DNA from: Bryobacterales bacterium
Lineage (GTDB): Bacteria; Acidobacteriota; Terriglobia; Bryobacterales; Bryobacteraceae
Assembly (NCBI GenBank): GCA_016713735.1
Contig: JADJOP010000004.1
Location: 372,001 to 436,000, forward strand
Length of the DNA: 64,000 nucleotides
Reading direction: 5' to 3'
Below the pieces are notes generated by a model. It did not search any database and was not told the origin of the DNA. It saw only the letters and a program-made list of their open reading frames with translations. This document shows, piece by piece, positions 24,711 through 34,532 of this stretch. Both the position numbers and the translations under genes were made by a program. Within the stretch, counting starts at the first letter, position 1. Each line of letters opens with the position of its first letter.

Positions 24711-27700
24711 GTGAGTTCAACTACCACTGTCACTAAACGTCCCGTGTCTTCCCCCTCCCGCCTTCCCCGGCTGGCCCTGGCGCTGCTGATGACCGCCATG
24801 CTCTTGATGCTGGCCACTGTTCCGCTGGACTGGAAGGACCAAGCTGTGCTCGGGGCGGTTCTGTTTGTCGCGGCGCTGTTCATCAGCAAGCGCTTTGCCG
24901 GCGAACGGGCGACCTCCGTGCTCATCGTCATTTCGCTGTTCTGCGCCACGCGCTATTTCTGGTGGCGCGTCACCGAAACCATCCAATACTTCATCGCCAA
25001 TGGCTCGCAGGTTCCTCTGCTGGACATATTCTTCGTCGTGCTCCTGTTAGGCGCCGAAGCCTACGCCGTCGTGATCCTGGTGCTCGGCTATTTCCAAAAC
25101 GCCCGCCCGTTGCGGCGCAAGCCGGCCCCGTTACCCGACGATCTTTCGCTGTGGCCGAGCGTCGACATTCTCATCCCCACCTACAACGAACCGCTGGAGA
25201 TTGTGCGCACGACCATGCTCGGAGCGATGAACATCGACTGGCCCAGGGACCGGCTGAATGTGTACATCCTCGACGACGGCAAGCGTGTCGAAGTCCACAG
25301 ATTGGCGGAGGAGGCCGGCTGCGCCTACATCGCGCGCCTGGACAACGTCGGCGCGAAGGCGGGTAACATCAACCACGCGCTCGCGCGCACCACGGGCGAG
25401 TTTGTGGCGATCTTTGATTCCGATCACGTGCCCACGCGCTCGTTCCTCCAACTCACCATGGGCTGGTTCGGGAAAGACCCGCGACTGGCCATGGTGCAGA
25501 CGCCGCACCACTTCTACTCTCCAGATCCCTTTGAGAAGAACCTCGGCACGTTCCGCAAGGTGCCCAATGAAGAGGAGCTCTTCTATGGGACGCTGCAGGA
25601 TGGCAACGATTTCTGGAACGGCATGATCTTCTGCGGCTCGTGCGCGGTGTTGCGCCGCTCGGCCCTGGACGAGGTCGGCGGCATCGCTACCGAAACCGTA
25701 ACCGAGGATTCCCACACCTCGTTGCGCCTGCTCAAGCTGGGTTGGAACACGGCCTACATCAACATCCCGCAAGCGGCCGGGCTGGCCGCCTCCAACGTGT
25801 CCGATCACATCGGCCAGCGCATCCGCTGGGCGCGTGGCATGGTCCAGATCCTGCGGATGGAGAACCCGCTGTTTGCCAAAGGGCTCACCTGGCCGCAGCG
25901 CCTGTGCTATTTCAACGCGACCATTCACTTTCTGCACGCCATCCCGCGCCTGGTGTTTCTCACCGCGCCCCTGGTCTTCCTGCTCCTCGGCCGTTCAAAC
26001 GTGTATGGCTACTCGTGGGCCATCCTGGCCTACGTCATCCCCTACGTGTTGATGGCCACTCTCACCAACTCGCGGGCGCACGGCAAGTTCCGCCACTCGT
26101 TTTGGAACGAGGTGTTTGAAACTCTGCTCGCGCCCTACATCCTGGTTCCCACCGTGCTCGCGCTGGTCAACCCCCGTTGGGGAAAGTTCAACGTGACGCC
26201 GAAGGGCGCGCTCGTCCACAAGAAGTACTTCGATTTCGCCATCGCCACCCCGTTCCTGGTGTTGTTCGGCCTCAACGTGGCCGGGCTGATTTCGGGGTTG
26301 ATGCAGACCCTGTCGGGCATTGAGGACAACGGGACGATTCTCGTCAACCTCACCTGGACGTTATTCAACACGCTCATTCTCGGCGCGACGCTTGCCGTGC
26401 CGTGGGAGTCGCGCCAGACGCGGTCGGCCGAACGGATTCCGCTACGCATGCCCATCCGTTTGCGCAAGCGCAACGGCGTGGAGCTGAACGGATTCACGCT
26501 CGACATTTCCACCTCGGGCACATCCCTGCAACTCGATACGCCGGGGGAGCTCAACGTCAACGATGGGGCCGACCTCATTTTTCATCTCTCCGGCGAGGAG
26601 TACGCGCTTCCCGTGCAGGTGCGCCGGTCGCGCGGACTGGTGGTGGGCTTGCAGTTCCAGTTCACCAGCCTGCTGGAACACGAAGCGCTGGTGCGCGTCA
26701 TCTTTGGGCGCGCCGATTCGTGGGTGAATTGGGGGGCGGGACGTCATGATGACCGGCTGCTGTGGAGTTTCGGGCGCGTGCTATGGGTGGCCTTGCGTGG
26801 TATTGCTCTGCTGCCCAAGGGGCTGATCTCCTCGCCGCCGAGCGCGGTGGAGGAAGAGCCGGAGGCCTTGCCTGAGGCTCTGCCGGAAGCCGGAGCGCCG
26901 TCGGTTCTGCGGGGCCGCGTGGTGCCGTTGTCGGTGCTGCTGATCGCCGCCGTGCTGCTCGCCATCGGGGTGGCCCGCGCTAACGAACCATTTGCCGAAA
27001 CCCGCGATTGGGCCGAACTGGGCCACCGCCAGCCGATCACGTTTCAAGCCGGAGAAGGGCGGGTCAACCTCGCCTTCACCGTGCCCCTGACGAAACTGGT
27101 CACCCATGGCACGCTCGTGGTTCAGTACAAGTCCTCGGGCGGGTTCCGCGACGGCAGCGCATTGAATGTGTCCCTAAATGGCGTTGCTCTGACATCGATC
27201 AACCCCCAAGTGAAGCCAGGCGCGGCCGGCGTGCTCCAGCAGGTGGAGATCCCGCTCCCGTCCGATCTTGTGGTGAGTGAGAACACTCTGGCCCTGCAAC
27301 TGGCCGCCACCTGCCAGGGGGGCTGTAAGGACAGGGTGCACTGGGTGCAGGTGGATCCCTTGACGACCATCCGGCTCTCCGGCGAGATGCTGCCGCTGCC
27401 CGACAGCCTGCGTGTATTGCCGGCGCCGTTCGTCGACTCCACCACACGACGCATGTCGCGCGTGACGATGGTGCTCGGCGGCGAAATGCGCAATGAGACG
27501 CTCGAAGCCGCGGGCGTGGTTGCTTCCTGGCTCGGCGCCATTGCCGACGACCGCGGCAGCCAGTTCACCGTGCGCACGGGCAGCATTCAGCGCGGCAATG
27601 CCATTGTGTTTGCCACCAGTGAATCGGAACTCATCCGCTCGCTCGGCCTTGAGGCTGTGCAGGGGCCGGAGATCGCCATCCGCACCAATCCGCTCGACCC

Positions 27701-29048
27701 GTTCGGCAAGCTGCTGGTGATTACAGGCCGCACGGGCGCTGAATTGCGCACCGCCGCGCAGATCCTGGCCGCGGGCAACTTTCCCAAGGATGGCGACCGC
27801 GCCGCGCTCACCGGAATCCGCGTGCCGCCACCCGCGGCCGCCTACGATGCGCCTCGCTGGCTCAATCCGCTGCGCTCCAAAGGCCTCGGCGAGTCACTGA
27901 GCCCTGAGATGCTGCGCTGGTATGGCGCCGGAGCGGTGAACCTCTATTTCCGCCTGCCACCCGATCTTGCCTTCGGTCAGCGCTCCACGGTTCCGCTGCG
28001 GCTGGGCTTTCGCACGACGGCTTCCGTCGAACAGTCCGGAGAGCTGCGAGTGACTCTGAACGGAGGCCGCGTCAGCACCACGCGCTTCACCATCAGCGAA
28101 GGGGCCACCTCGCACCATCGCACGGTCTATCTGCCCGTACCCTCGCTCTACACCGGCAACACACTCACGATCGAGTTCCACCTCAATGCGCCGGCCAACA
28201 GCGCCGCCAGCAGCTATCCCGAGATCAACGTGCTGCCGAACTCGTCCATCGAACTGCGCGGCATTCCCCGTTTCGTCCGCCTGCCGCGCCTCGATCTCTT
28301 TGCCAACGCCGGCTTCCCGTTCACGCGCCTGGCTGACCTCTCCGGAACGGCCGTGCTGCTGCCCGACAACCCCACCACCGATGAGGTTGCCTGTTACCTC
28401 GGCCTGCTCGGGCGCTTTGGCGGACAAACTGGTTCGCCCACCTACCGCGTGACGGTGCTCGGCGCCAGTGAGGCCCGCAAGGCGCAGGACAAGGAGTTGC
28501 TGGTGATCGGTTCCACCAGCGATCACCCCCTGTTCCAGCAATGGGCGGCGCATCTTCCAGTGAGCATCAACGAGCAGTTGCGGCCCAATAAGCCGCCCGG
28601 CCTGTGGAGCCTGCTGGCCGATCTTCCATTTACCACCACGGGCCGCGAGTATCGCCGCCTGAGCGACACGCTGTTTGAGGGGGCTTCGCCGGAAGGGGTC
28701 GTCCAGGCCATCGCCTCGCCGCTCGATAGCCGCCGCAACGCGGTGTTGGTGGCCGTGGGCGACCAGCAGAACTTCGATTTCTTCATGCAATCGCTGCACA
28801 GCAGCGCGTCCAAGGATGTGAAGGGCAGCGTGGCCCTGTTCTCCAACGGCCGCTTTCAATCGTTCGAATTCGCCAGCACCACCACCCATTTGGGTGAACT
28901 CAGCCTCCTGGAGAGCTTCTACACGTGGGTTGGGCGCAATTTTTTCCTCATCGTGTTTGTCGTCATCGGCTTCGCCATCCCCCTGTCGCGGTGGTTCGCC
29001 GAATGGTGCGATCAGCACGCCGCCGTGCGGCTCCAAGGAAGCCGTTGA
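24711..29048 (+). CDS. bcsAB: Fused cellulose synthase catalytic and co-polymerase subunits (BcsA-BcsB)
   Basis: A 1445-residue fusion. Residues ~1-740 are BcsA: N-terminal membrane helices, a GT2 domain with DDGKR (~188), DSDH (~236), TVTEDSH (~331) and QRIRWARGM (~368), more helices, then a PilZ domain with the cyclic-di-GMP signature RQTRSAER and DISTSGTS (~570-670). Residues ~760-1445 are BcsB: beta-rich periplasmic carbohydrate-binding and ferredoxin-like domains and a C-terminal anchor helix (~1405-1425; FFLIVFVVIGFAIPLSRW). It makes and exports beta-1,4-glucan with UDP-glucose and is activated by c-di-GMP. GTG 24711 follows a CAGGAGC site. Fused BcsA-BcsB is known in Komagataeibacter (AcsAB), so the fusion is not unique. 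bcsZ begins two bases after the stop. Confidence 0.93.
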   Translation: MSSTTTVTKRPVSSPSRLPRLALALLMTAMLLMLATVPLDWKDQAVLGAVLFVAALFISKRFAGERATSVLIVISLFCATRYFWWRVTETIQYFIANGSQVPLLDIFFVVLLLGAEAYAVVILVLGYFQNARPLRRKPAPLPDDLSLWPSVDILIPTYNEPLEIVRTTMLGAMNIDWPRDRLNVYILDDGKRVEVHRLAEEAGCAYIARLDNVGAKAGNINHALARTTGEFVAIFDSDHVPTRSFLQLTMGWFGKDPRLAMVQTPHHFYSPDPFEKNLGTFRKVPNEEELFYGTLQDGNDFWNGMIFCGSCAVLRRSALDEVGGIATETVTEDSHTSLRLLKLGWNTAYINIPQAAGLAASNVSDHIGQRIRWARGMVQILRMENPLFAKGLTWPQRLCYFNATIHFLHAIPRLVFLTAPLVFLLLGRSNVYGYSWAILAYVIPYVLMATLTNSRAHGKFRHSFWNEVFETLLAPYILVPTVLALVNPRWGKFNVTPKGALVHKKYFDFAIATPFLVLFGLNVAGLISGLMQTLSGIEDNGTILVNLTWTLFNTLILGATLAVPWESRQTRSAERIPLRMPIRLRKRNGVELNGFTLDISTSGTSLQLDTPGELNVNDGADLIFHLSGEEYALPVQVRRSRGLVVGLQFQFTSLLEHEALVRVIFGRADSWVNWGAGRHDDRLLWSFGRVLWVALRGIALLPKGLISSPPSAVEEEPEALPEALPEAGAPSVLRGRVVPLSVLLIAAVLLAIGVARANEPFAETRDWAELGHRQPITFQAGEGRVNLAFTVPLTKLVTHGTLVVQYKSSGGFRDGSALNVSLNGVALTSINPQVKPGAAGVLQQVEIPLPSDLVVSENTLALQLAATCQGGCKDRVHWVQVDPLTTIRLSGEMLPLPDSLRVLPAPFVDSTTRRMSRVTMVLGGEMRNETLEAAGVVASWLGAIADDRGSQFTVRTGSIQRGNAIVFATSESELIRSLGLEAVQGPEIAIRTNPLDPFGKLLVITGRTGAELRTAAQILAAGNFPKDGDRAALTGIRVPPPAAAYDAPRWLNPLRSKGLGESLSPEMLRWYGAGAVNLYFRLPPDLAFGQRSTVPLRLGFRTTASVEQSGELRVTLNGGRVSTTRFTISEGATSHHRTVYLPVPSLYTGNTLTIEFHLNAPANSAASSYPEINVLPNSSIELRGIPRFVRLPRLDLFANAGFPFTRLADLSGTAVLLPDNPTTDEVACYLGLLGRFGGQTGSPTYRVTVLGASEARKAQDKELLVIGSTSDHPLFQQWAAHLPVSINEQLRPNKPPGLWSLLADLPFTTTGREYRRLSDTLFEGASPEGVVQAIASPLDSRRNAVLVAVGDQQNFDFFMQSLHSSASKDVKGSVALFSNGRFQSFEFASTTTHLGELSLLESFYTWVGRNFFLIVFVVIGFAIPLSRWFAEWCDQHAAVRLQGSR

Positions 29049-29049
29049 G

Positions 29050-30180
29050 GTGTGGCGTAGAGAGGCAACCAGAATTCTAATGGCTGCGATTCCGCTGTAT
29101 CCGCTCGAAGCCTCCGGCGGCTGGCCGCTCTGGACCAGCTATGCGGCCCGTTTTCTGTCCATCGACGGCCGCATTGCCGATCCCGCCATCCAGGGCCAGA
29201 CCACTTCCGAGGGACAGGCCTATGCTCTCTTCTTCGCGCTCGTGGCGAACGACCGGCCGCGGTTTGAGCGCGTGTTGGAATGGACGCAGAACAACCTCGC
29301 CGGGGGTGACCTGACGCGCAATCTGCCCGCGTGGCACTGGGGCAAGTCACCTTCTGGCGCCTGGACCGTGCTCGATCGCAACTCCGCTTCCGACGCTGAT
29401 CTCTGGATCGCCTACACACTGCTTGAGGCGGCCCGGTATTGGGGCGAACCGCGCTACCAAGCTCTGGGCGAGGGCCTGGCTGCGATCATTGCCCGCTTTG
29501 AGGTCGAGGATCTGCCGGGATTCGGAGCGATGCTGCTCCCCGGCTACCGTGATTTCCATGTCGGAGACACGTTCTTCTTGAACCCAAGCTATGTCCCGGT
29601 CCAGCTTCTGCTGGGCCTGGCCGCGCATTGTCCGCAAGGCCCCTGGCGCGCCATCGCCGCCAATGTGCCGCGGTTGGTGAAGGCCAGCGCGCCGCGAGGC
29701 TTTGCCCTCGATTGGGTGAGCTATCGGCCCGGCCACGGGTTCGGCTTTGAAGCGCCCGCCGGCAAGAAGCCGCTTGCCAGCTACGACGCGATTCGCGTCT
29801 ACCTCTGGGCCGGCACGTTGCCGGCCGCTGTGAGCGCGCGCCAGACAATACTCGATGCGCTGCCTGGCATGGCCCGCGCTCTTTCTCAAGCCGCGGCGCC
29901 GCCTGCCGTTGTGAACCTCGATGGAACCATCGCCAACCCTCACAGCGGCCCCGGTTTCTCCGCATCCGTGGCTCCCTACCTACTGGCGCGCGGAGAACGC
30001 GACCGCGCCGCGGCGCAACGGCGGCGTGTATCCGAAGCATTCCACCGGGACAGCGGCCTGTATGGCCCGTCACCCGACTATTACGAGCAGAACTTGATCC
30101 TCTTTTCCGAGGGGTGGTTGCAAAACCGCTATCTGTTCACAACCACTGGCCACCTTGACCTGTTATGGAGACGAAAGTGA
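29050..30180 (+). CDS. bcsZ: GH8 endo-1,4-glucanase BcsZ
   Basis: A 376-residue GH8 (alpha/alpha)6-barrel cellulase of the cellulose operon. The general-acid Glu is in TTSEGQAYALFF (about 54), the Asp of the DADLWIAYTLLEA block is near 117, and the family's RFL-S-DGRIAD start and ASYDAIRVYLW block (about 260) are present. BcsZ trims nascent cellulose in the periplasm. Neither start, GTG 29050 (AAGGAAG upstream) nor ATG 29080, gives a convincing signal peptide, unlike most BcsZ proteins, so export is uncertain or a longer start is obscured by the overlap. bcsC follows with a four-base GTGA overlap. Confidence 0.88.
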   Translation: MWRREATRILMAAIPLYPLEASGGWPLWTSYAARFLSIDGRIADPAIQGQTTSEGQAYALFFALVANDRPRFERVLEWTQNNLAGGDLTRNLPAWHWGKSPSGAWTVLDRNSASDADLWIAYTLLEAARYWGEPRYQALGEGLAAIIARFEVEDLPGFGAMLLPGYRDFHVGDTFFLNPSYVPVQLLLGLAAHCPQGPWRAIAANVPRLVKASAPRGFALDWVSYRPGHGFGFEAPAGKKPLASYDAIRVYLWAGTLPAAVSARQTILDALPGMARALSQAAAPPAVVNLDGTIANPHSGPGFSASVAPYLLARGERDRAAAQRRRVSEAFHRDSGLYGPSPDYYEQNLILFSEGWLQNRYLFTTTGHLDLLWRRK

Positions 30181-33100
30181 CCCGCCTGATTTTTACAGCC
30201 TTCTTCGCCTGGGTGTTGATTGCGCCCTCCGCGATGCCACTGTTTGCCCAGAGCGCCAGTGACGCCCTTGTCGAAAAGGCACGAGCTCTGGAGGGCCGCG
30301 GCCGTCCCGATCTCGCCGCCCAGACCTGGCAACAGGTGCTGCTCTCCGATCCCAAACATCAAGAGGCGCTCGCCACCCTGGCTCGCTTCGCCAAACAAGG
30401 CGGCAAGGCCGAGGAGTCGCGCGCCTACATGAACCGCCTGCGCGCAGTGAACCCCTCGCATCCGGCGCTCCAACAGTTGCAGACCATGCCGGTGCTGGTG
30501 CAGCAGCAGGCCAGGCTGCGTGAAGCGGCGCGGTTGGCCGCCAACGAGCAGTTCGATCAGGCCATGCAGATCTACCGCCAGGTGTTCGGCGATGAACCGC
30601 CTCCCGGTGCGATGGCGATTGCTTATTACGAAACGCAGGCCTCCGTGCCGGGCGGTTGGGAGACGGCCACGGCCGGTCTTCAGAAGATGATGGCGGCCTA
30701 TCCGGCCGTGGAAGACTACAAGCTTTCGCTCGGCAAGCTGTGGACCTACCGCCCCTCCACGCGGCTGGCCGGCATGCGCCTGTTGGAGTCGATCAAAGGC
30801 GGCAGCGACGCCGTCTCCAAGGCCCGGCAAGCCTGGCGGCAGGCGCTGATCTGGGAAGGGTCCAATCCGGCCGTGCTGCCTTCGGCGCGAGCCTATCTGT
30901 CCCGCCATCCGGATGTGGAATTGGGCAGGCTCTTTGAGAACGTCGCCCCGGCGGCCAGCACCGCGGCGCACGCCGGCACGGTTCGCAGCAACGCCGAACA
31001 TCAGGCCTATGCGGCCCTCAAGGCAAACAAAGTGAAGGACGCCGAGACGCTCTTTGAAACCGCCCTCCAGCAGAGCCCGAAAAGCTCCAGTTCGCTAGCC
31101 GGCCTCGGCTTTGTGCGCATGAAGCAGGAGCGGTTCGGCGATGCGGTGGCCATGTTTGAAGCGGCCGCCAACGAGGCTCCCAAGGATAAGGACATTGCCG
31201 ACGGACTGGAGACCGCGCGCTTCTGGGCGGCCATGGACGATGGCTCGAAGGCGTTCACCGCCGACCAGTTGACCGAGTCCGCCGCGCACTTTCGCAAAGC
31301 CCTCGAACTGCGTCCCAACAGCCCCGAGGCACTGCAATCTCTGGGCGGGGCGTTGATGAAGGCCGGCGATCCGATCGCCGCCGCGCAGCACTTTGAGAAG
31401 TTGACCGAACAGCAGCCGCAAAACGAACAGGCCTGGTACGAGTTGGTGAACGCGCGGTACCGCGGCGTGAGCGCTGAGTCGGCGCTTGCTACTGTGCGCC
31501 AGTTGCCCGGCTCGGTGCGGCTGGGCTTGTCGCGCAACATCCAGTACCTGGCCATGATGTCGTCGGCGGCCAGCGACGCGGGCAATGCCGCCGATTCCAA
31601 GCGGTATCTCTACGAGGCCATTGAACTGTCGAACTCCAAGGGCCTGGCGCTTTCAGCTTCGATTCAGCTCCAGTTTGCCGGACTGTATCTGCGGCACGGC
31701 CACATCGCGGAGGCCGCCGCCGTCTTCCAGAAGGTGGTCGACGCCGATCCGCGCAACGCCGACGCCTGGGAAGGTCTGCTCACCGCGCTCATTCAGACCC
31801 ACCAGGAAGGCCGCGCCGCGCGGCTCCTTGAGCAGATGCCCGCCAAGGTCTTTGAAGTGGCTGCCACCAGGCCCGGGGCGCTTCGCTCGCTGGCGGCAAT
31901 CGCGGAGTCGATGGGGCAGCTTGAAGACGCCGAGAAGTACCTGGAAAAAGCGATCAGCCTCGACACCAAGGTGAATGAAGCCTCCCATACCGCCGTGCAA
32001 CTGCAATTGGCGCACCTGTGGCTGGCGCAAGGTCACAATCAGCGTGCCGAAGCGCTGCTGCGCGACATGACGGCGATGCAGCCGGATAATCCCGACGCCT
32101 GGAAAGCATTGGTCGCCGCGCTCCACAAGCAGAACAACGACCATGCGGCGTTGAAGGAATCGGGCCGCCTGCCCAAGTCCGTCTCCTCGACGCTCGCCGA
32201 CGACACCGACTATGTCAGCCTGCTGGCTTCGGTGTACAACTCGCTGGGGCGCTTCCCCGAAGCTCTGCGGCTGGTGCGGCGCGCCTCGGCCCTGATGCGC
32301 CAGCAGGAGCGCACGCCGCCCGCCGACCTGGAACTGCAACTGGCCTGGCTGCTGCTGAACACCAACGGTGAGGATCGCGAACTGTACTCCCTGCTCACCG
32401 AAGTGGGCGCCCGCCCGGATCTGAGCATGATCCAGCAGGACAGCGTCTCGGAGTTGTGGTCCACCTGGATCTTGCGCCGCGCCAATGTCGCGGCCAATGC
32501 CGGCGACGTCATGCGCGCGATGGCGATTCTCGAAGCCGGCACGCGCATGCTGCCTCGCGACACGGCCCTGCGTTCCAGCTACGCCGGTACGTTGCTCCAG
32601 GCCGGTGAGCCGGCCAAAGCGCTCGGCGTTTACAAGGCGTGGGGGCTGGCCGGCGCCGGTGCGCTCGACTTTGAAGGAGCGGTCGGAGCGGCCATGGGCG
32701 CGGGCGATATGAACACGGCCACCGTGTGGCTGCGTACCGCGCTGAACCGCTGGCCCAACAACGCGGGCATGCTGAACCTGGCCGGAAAACTATCCGCGGC
32801 CAAAGGCGACTACAAGGCCGCGCAGCGTTTTTGGAACGCGGCTCTGGCCGCCACGCCAGTGCCGGCCGAAGTGTCCAGGCCGTCCATGGGAGCACGCGAA
32901 CTGAAACCGGCCGATGACCGGCCCGCCGCCGAGGTGTTGGGTGAGCTTCTGTTGGGCAGCGAGGCCGGACAGCAGCGGCGCGTCCCGCCGCAGCCGCCGG
33001 CAGAGCTCGCTCCGGCGCGCGAGTTGGGTTCTCCGGCGGCCCTGAGCCCGGCGCTGAAACCGGCGGCGGCCATCCCTGTTCCGTCCGCTACTCTTCCGTC

Positions 33101-34529
33101 CGCCACGGGCAGGCCGTTGCCGGCGAACGTGGTGAACGTGGCAGGCCGTGCGCCCGACGCCATCGTCCGTCCTCGCGCTACCGCGCCAGCGGTTGGTCCG
33201 CTGCTCGCAGAGAGGTCCGGGCTGCCGCGGCCAGCCGTTGCCGGCTCGGAGATCCCCATCACGTTGCCGAGAACGGCTGCCCAGACGCAAGCCCCGGTGG
33301 AAACGGCCAATGCGCTGCCCGCCGTGGTTGTGCCGGCCTTTATCGATGCCCCGAAGCCCACGCGCGACGCTTCCGCCATGCGATCGGAGATTCAGGACCG
33401 CCTCGATGCCATCCAGTCACGGAACTCCTCTTACTTCGGCAGCGGCGGCGACGTCCGCGCCCGCAGCGGCGAGCAGGGCTTTGACCGCATGATCCTCGAA
33501 CAGGCCAACCTCGAAGCCAGCTATGTGGTCGGCGGCGGCGTGCGCATCGGCGTGATTGCCCGCCCCACCTACATCGAATCGGGGACGCCCGACGGCGCCA
33601 GCGAACGCCGCTTCGGCCTGCTCCCGGCCGGCTCTACTTTCGACGCCCAATCGGCCAGCGGCGTCGGCGGTGAAGTGCAGATCTCCACGTCAACCTTCGG
33701 CCTGCGGTTCGGCTCCACGCCGCGCAAATTCCTCGTCAGCAACTTCATCGGCGGGCTCCGCTTCCGGCCCGGCAATGGCCCCATCACCCTGCTTGTCGAA
33801 CGCGACGCGCTGCGCGACTCCATGCTCTCATTCGCCGGTGTCCGCGATCCGGTCACCAATCGCGTCTGGGGCGGCGTCATTGCCAACACCTTCTCCGCGC
33901 AGGGCAACTGGGGCGGAGCCAAGACGGGCTTCTATACCAGCTTTGGCTTCCAAACCCTCACCGGCCAGCAGGTGCAATCCAACACGCGCGTGGAGGGCAA
34001 CCTCGGCATGTACTTCAAGGTTCTTGAGAACCCGTCGGGCAAACTCACAGCCGGATTCAACCTCACCGGCATCCACTATGAGAAGAACCTGCGCTACTTC
34101 ACGCTCGGCCATGGCGGCTACTTCAGCCCCCAGCAGTACATGCTTGCCAACGTGCCCGTGCAGTGGCGCGGCCTCTATAACCAGAAGGTGCAGTACATGA
34201 TCAACGCCAGCCTGGGCGCGCAACACTTCCAGGAAAACGCCGCACCGTACTTCCCCACGCTGCCCACGCTGCAAGGCCGCAACGGCCCCTACTACCCCAA
34301 GCAGGTTTCCACCGGAGCCAACTACAGCGTCGACATCCAGTCAGCCGTGCCGCTCACCCCGCTCTGGCACTTGGGCATCTTCGCGAACATGAACAACACG
34401 CGCAACTTCCACTCCGCCGCCGCCGGTGTCTTCCTCCGCTTCAGCACACGGCCGCGTCCGCTGAACCAGGAGCTTCAGGTGCCGTCGGTTCCCGATTGGC
34501 GTGGCGTGGAGCCCTTCCGCCTTTACTAA
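30177..34529 (+). CDS. bcsC: Cellulose export TPR/outer-membrane protein BcsC
   Basis: A ~1450-residue protein with signal peptide RLIFTAFFAWVLIAPSAMPLFAQ. Residues ~30-900 are TPR-like helical repeats (for example FETALQQSPKSSSSLAGLGFVRM). A Pro/Ala-rich linker spans ~900-1075, and a C-terminal beta-barrel of the BcsC type spans ~1090-1450, ending in a strand with FLRFSTRPRP. BcsC carries cellulose through peptidoglycan-bound TPRs and across the outer membrane. GTG 30177 has GGAG six bases upstream and overlaps the bcsZ stop (GTGA); ATG 30165 is an in-frame alternative. The size exceeds the ~1150 residues of E. coli BcsC mainly through extra TPRs and the linker. Confidence 0.9.
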   Translation: MTRLIFTAFFAWVLIAPSAMPLFAQSASDALVEKARALEGRGRPDLAAQTWQQVLLSDPKHQEALATLARFAKQGGKAEESRAYMNRLRAVNPSHPALQQLQTMPVLVQQQARLREAARLAANEQFDQAMQIYRQVFGDEPPPGAMAIAYYETQASVPGGWETATAGLQKMMAAYPAVEDYKLSLGKLWTYRPSTRLAGMRLLESIKGGSDAVSKARQAWRQALIWEGSNPAVLPSARAYLSRHPDVELGRLFENVAPAASTAAHAGTVRSNAEHQAYAALKANKVKDAETLFETALQQSPKSSSSLAGLGFVRMKQERFGDAVAMFEAAANEAPKDKDIADGLETARFWAAMDDGSKAFTADQLTESAAHFRKALELRPNSPEALQSLGGALMKAGDPIAAAQHFEKLTEQQPQNEQAWYELVNARYRGVSAESALATVRQLPGSVRLGLSRNIQYLAMMSSAASDAGNAADSKRYLYEAIELSNSKGLALSASIQLQFAGLYLRHGHIAEAAAVFQKVVDADPRNADAWEGLLTALIQTHQEGRAARLLEQMPAKVFEVAATRPGALRSLAAIAESMGQLEDAEKYLEKAISLDTKVNEASHTAVQLQLAHLWLAQGHNQRAEALLRDMTAMQPDNPDAWKALVAALHKQNNDHAALKESGRLPKSVSSTLADDTDYVSLLASVYNSLGRFPEALRLVRRASALMRQQERTPPADLELQLAWLLLNTNGEDRELYSLLTEVGARPDLSMIQQDSVSELWSTWILRRANVAANAGDVMRAMAILEAGTRMLPRDTALRSSYAGTLLQAGEPAKALGVYKAWGLAGAGALDFEGAVGAAMGAGDMNTATVWLRTALNRWPNNAGMLNLAGKLSAAKGDYKAAQRFWNAALAATPVPAEVSRPSMGARELKPADDRPAAEVLGELLLGSEAGQQRRVPPQPPAELAPARELGSPAALSPALKPAAAIPVPSATLPSATGRPLPANVVNVAGRAPDAIVRPRATAPAVGPLLAERSGLPRPAVAGSEIPITLPRTAAQTQAPVETANALPAVVVPAFIDAPKPTRDASAMRSEIQDRLDAIQSRNSSYFGSGGDVRARSGEQGFDRMILEQANLEASYVVGGGVRIGVIARPTYIESGTPDGASERRFGLLPAGSTFDAQSASGVGGEVQISTSTFGLRFGSTPRKFLVSNFIGGLRFRPGNGPITLLVERDALRDSMLSFAGVRDPVTNRVWGGVIANTFSAQGNWGGAKTGFYTSFGFQTLTGQQVQSNTRVEGNLGMYFKVLENPSGKLTAGFNLTGIHYEKNLRYFTLGHGGYFSPQQYMLANVPVQWRGLYNQKVQYMINASLGAQHFQENAAPYFPTLPTLQGRNGPYYPKQVSTGANYSVDIQSAVPLTPLWHLGIFANMNNTRNFHSAAAGVFLRFSTRPRPLNQELQVPSVPDWRGVEPFRLY

Positions 34530-34532
34530 ACA

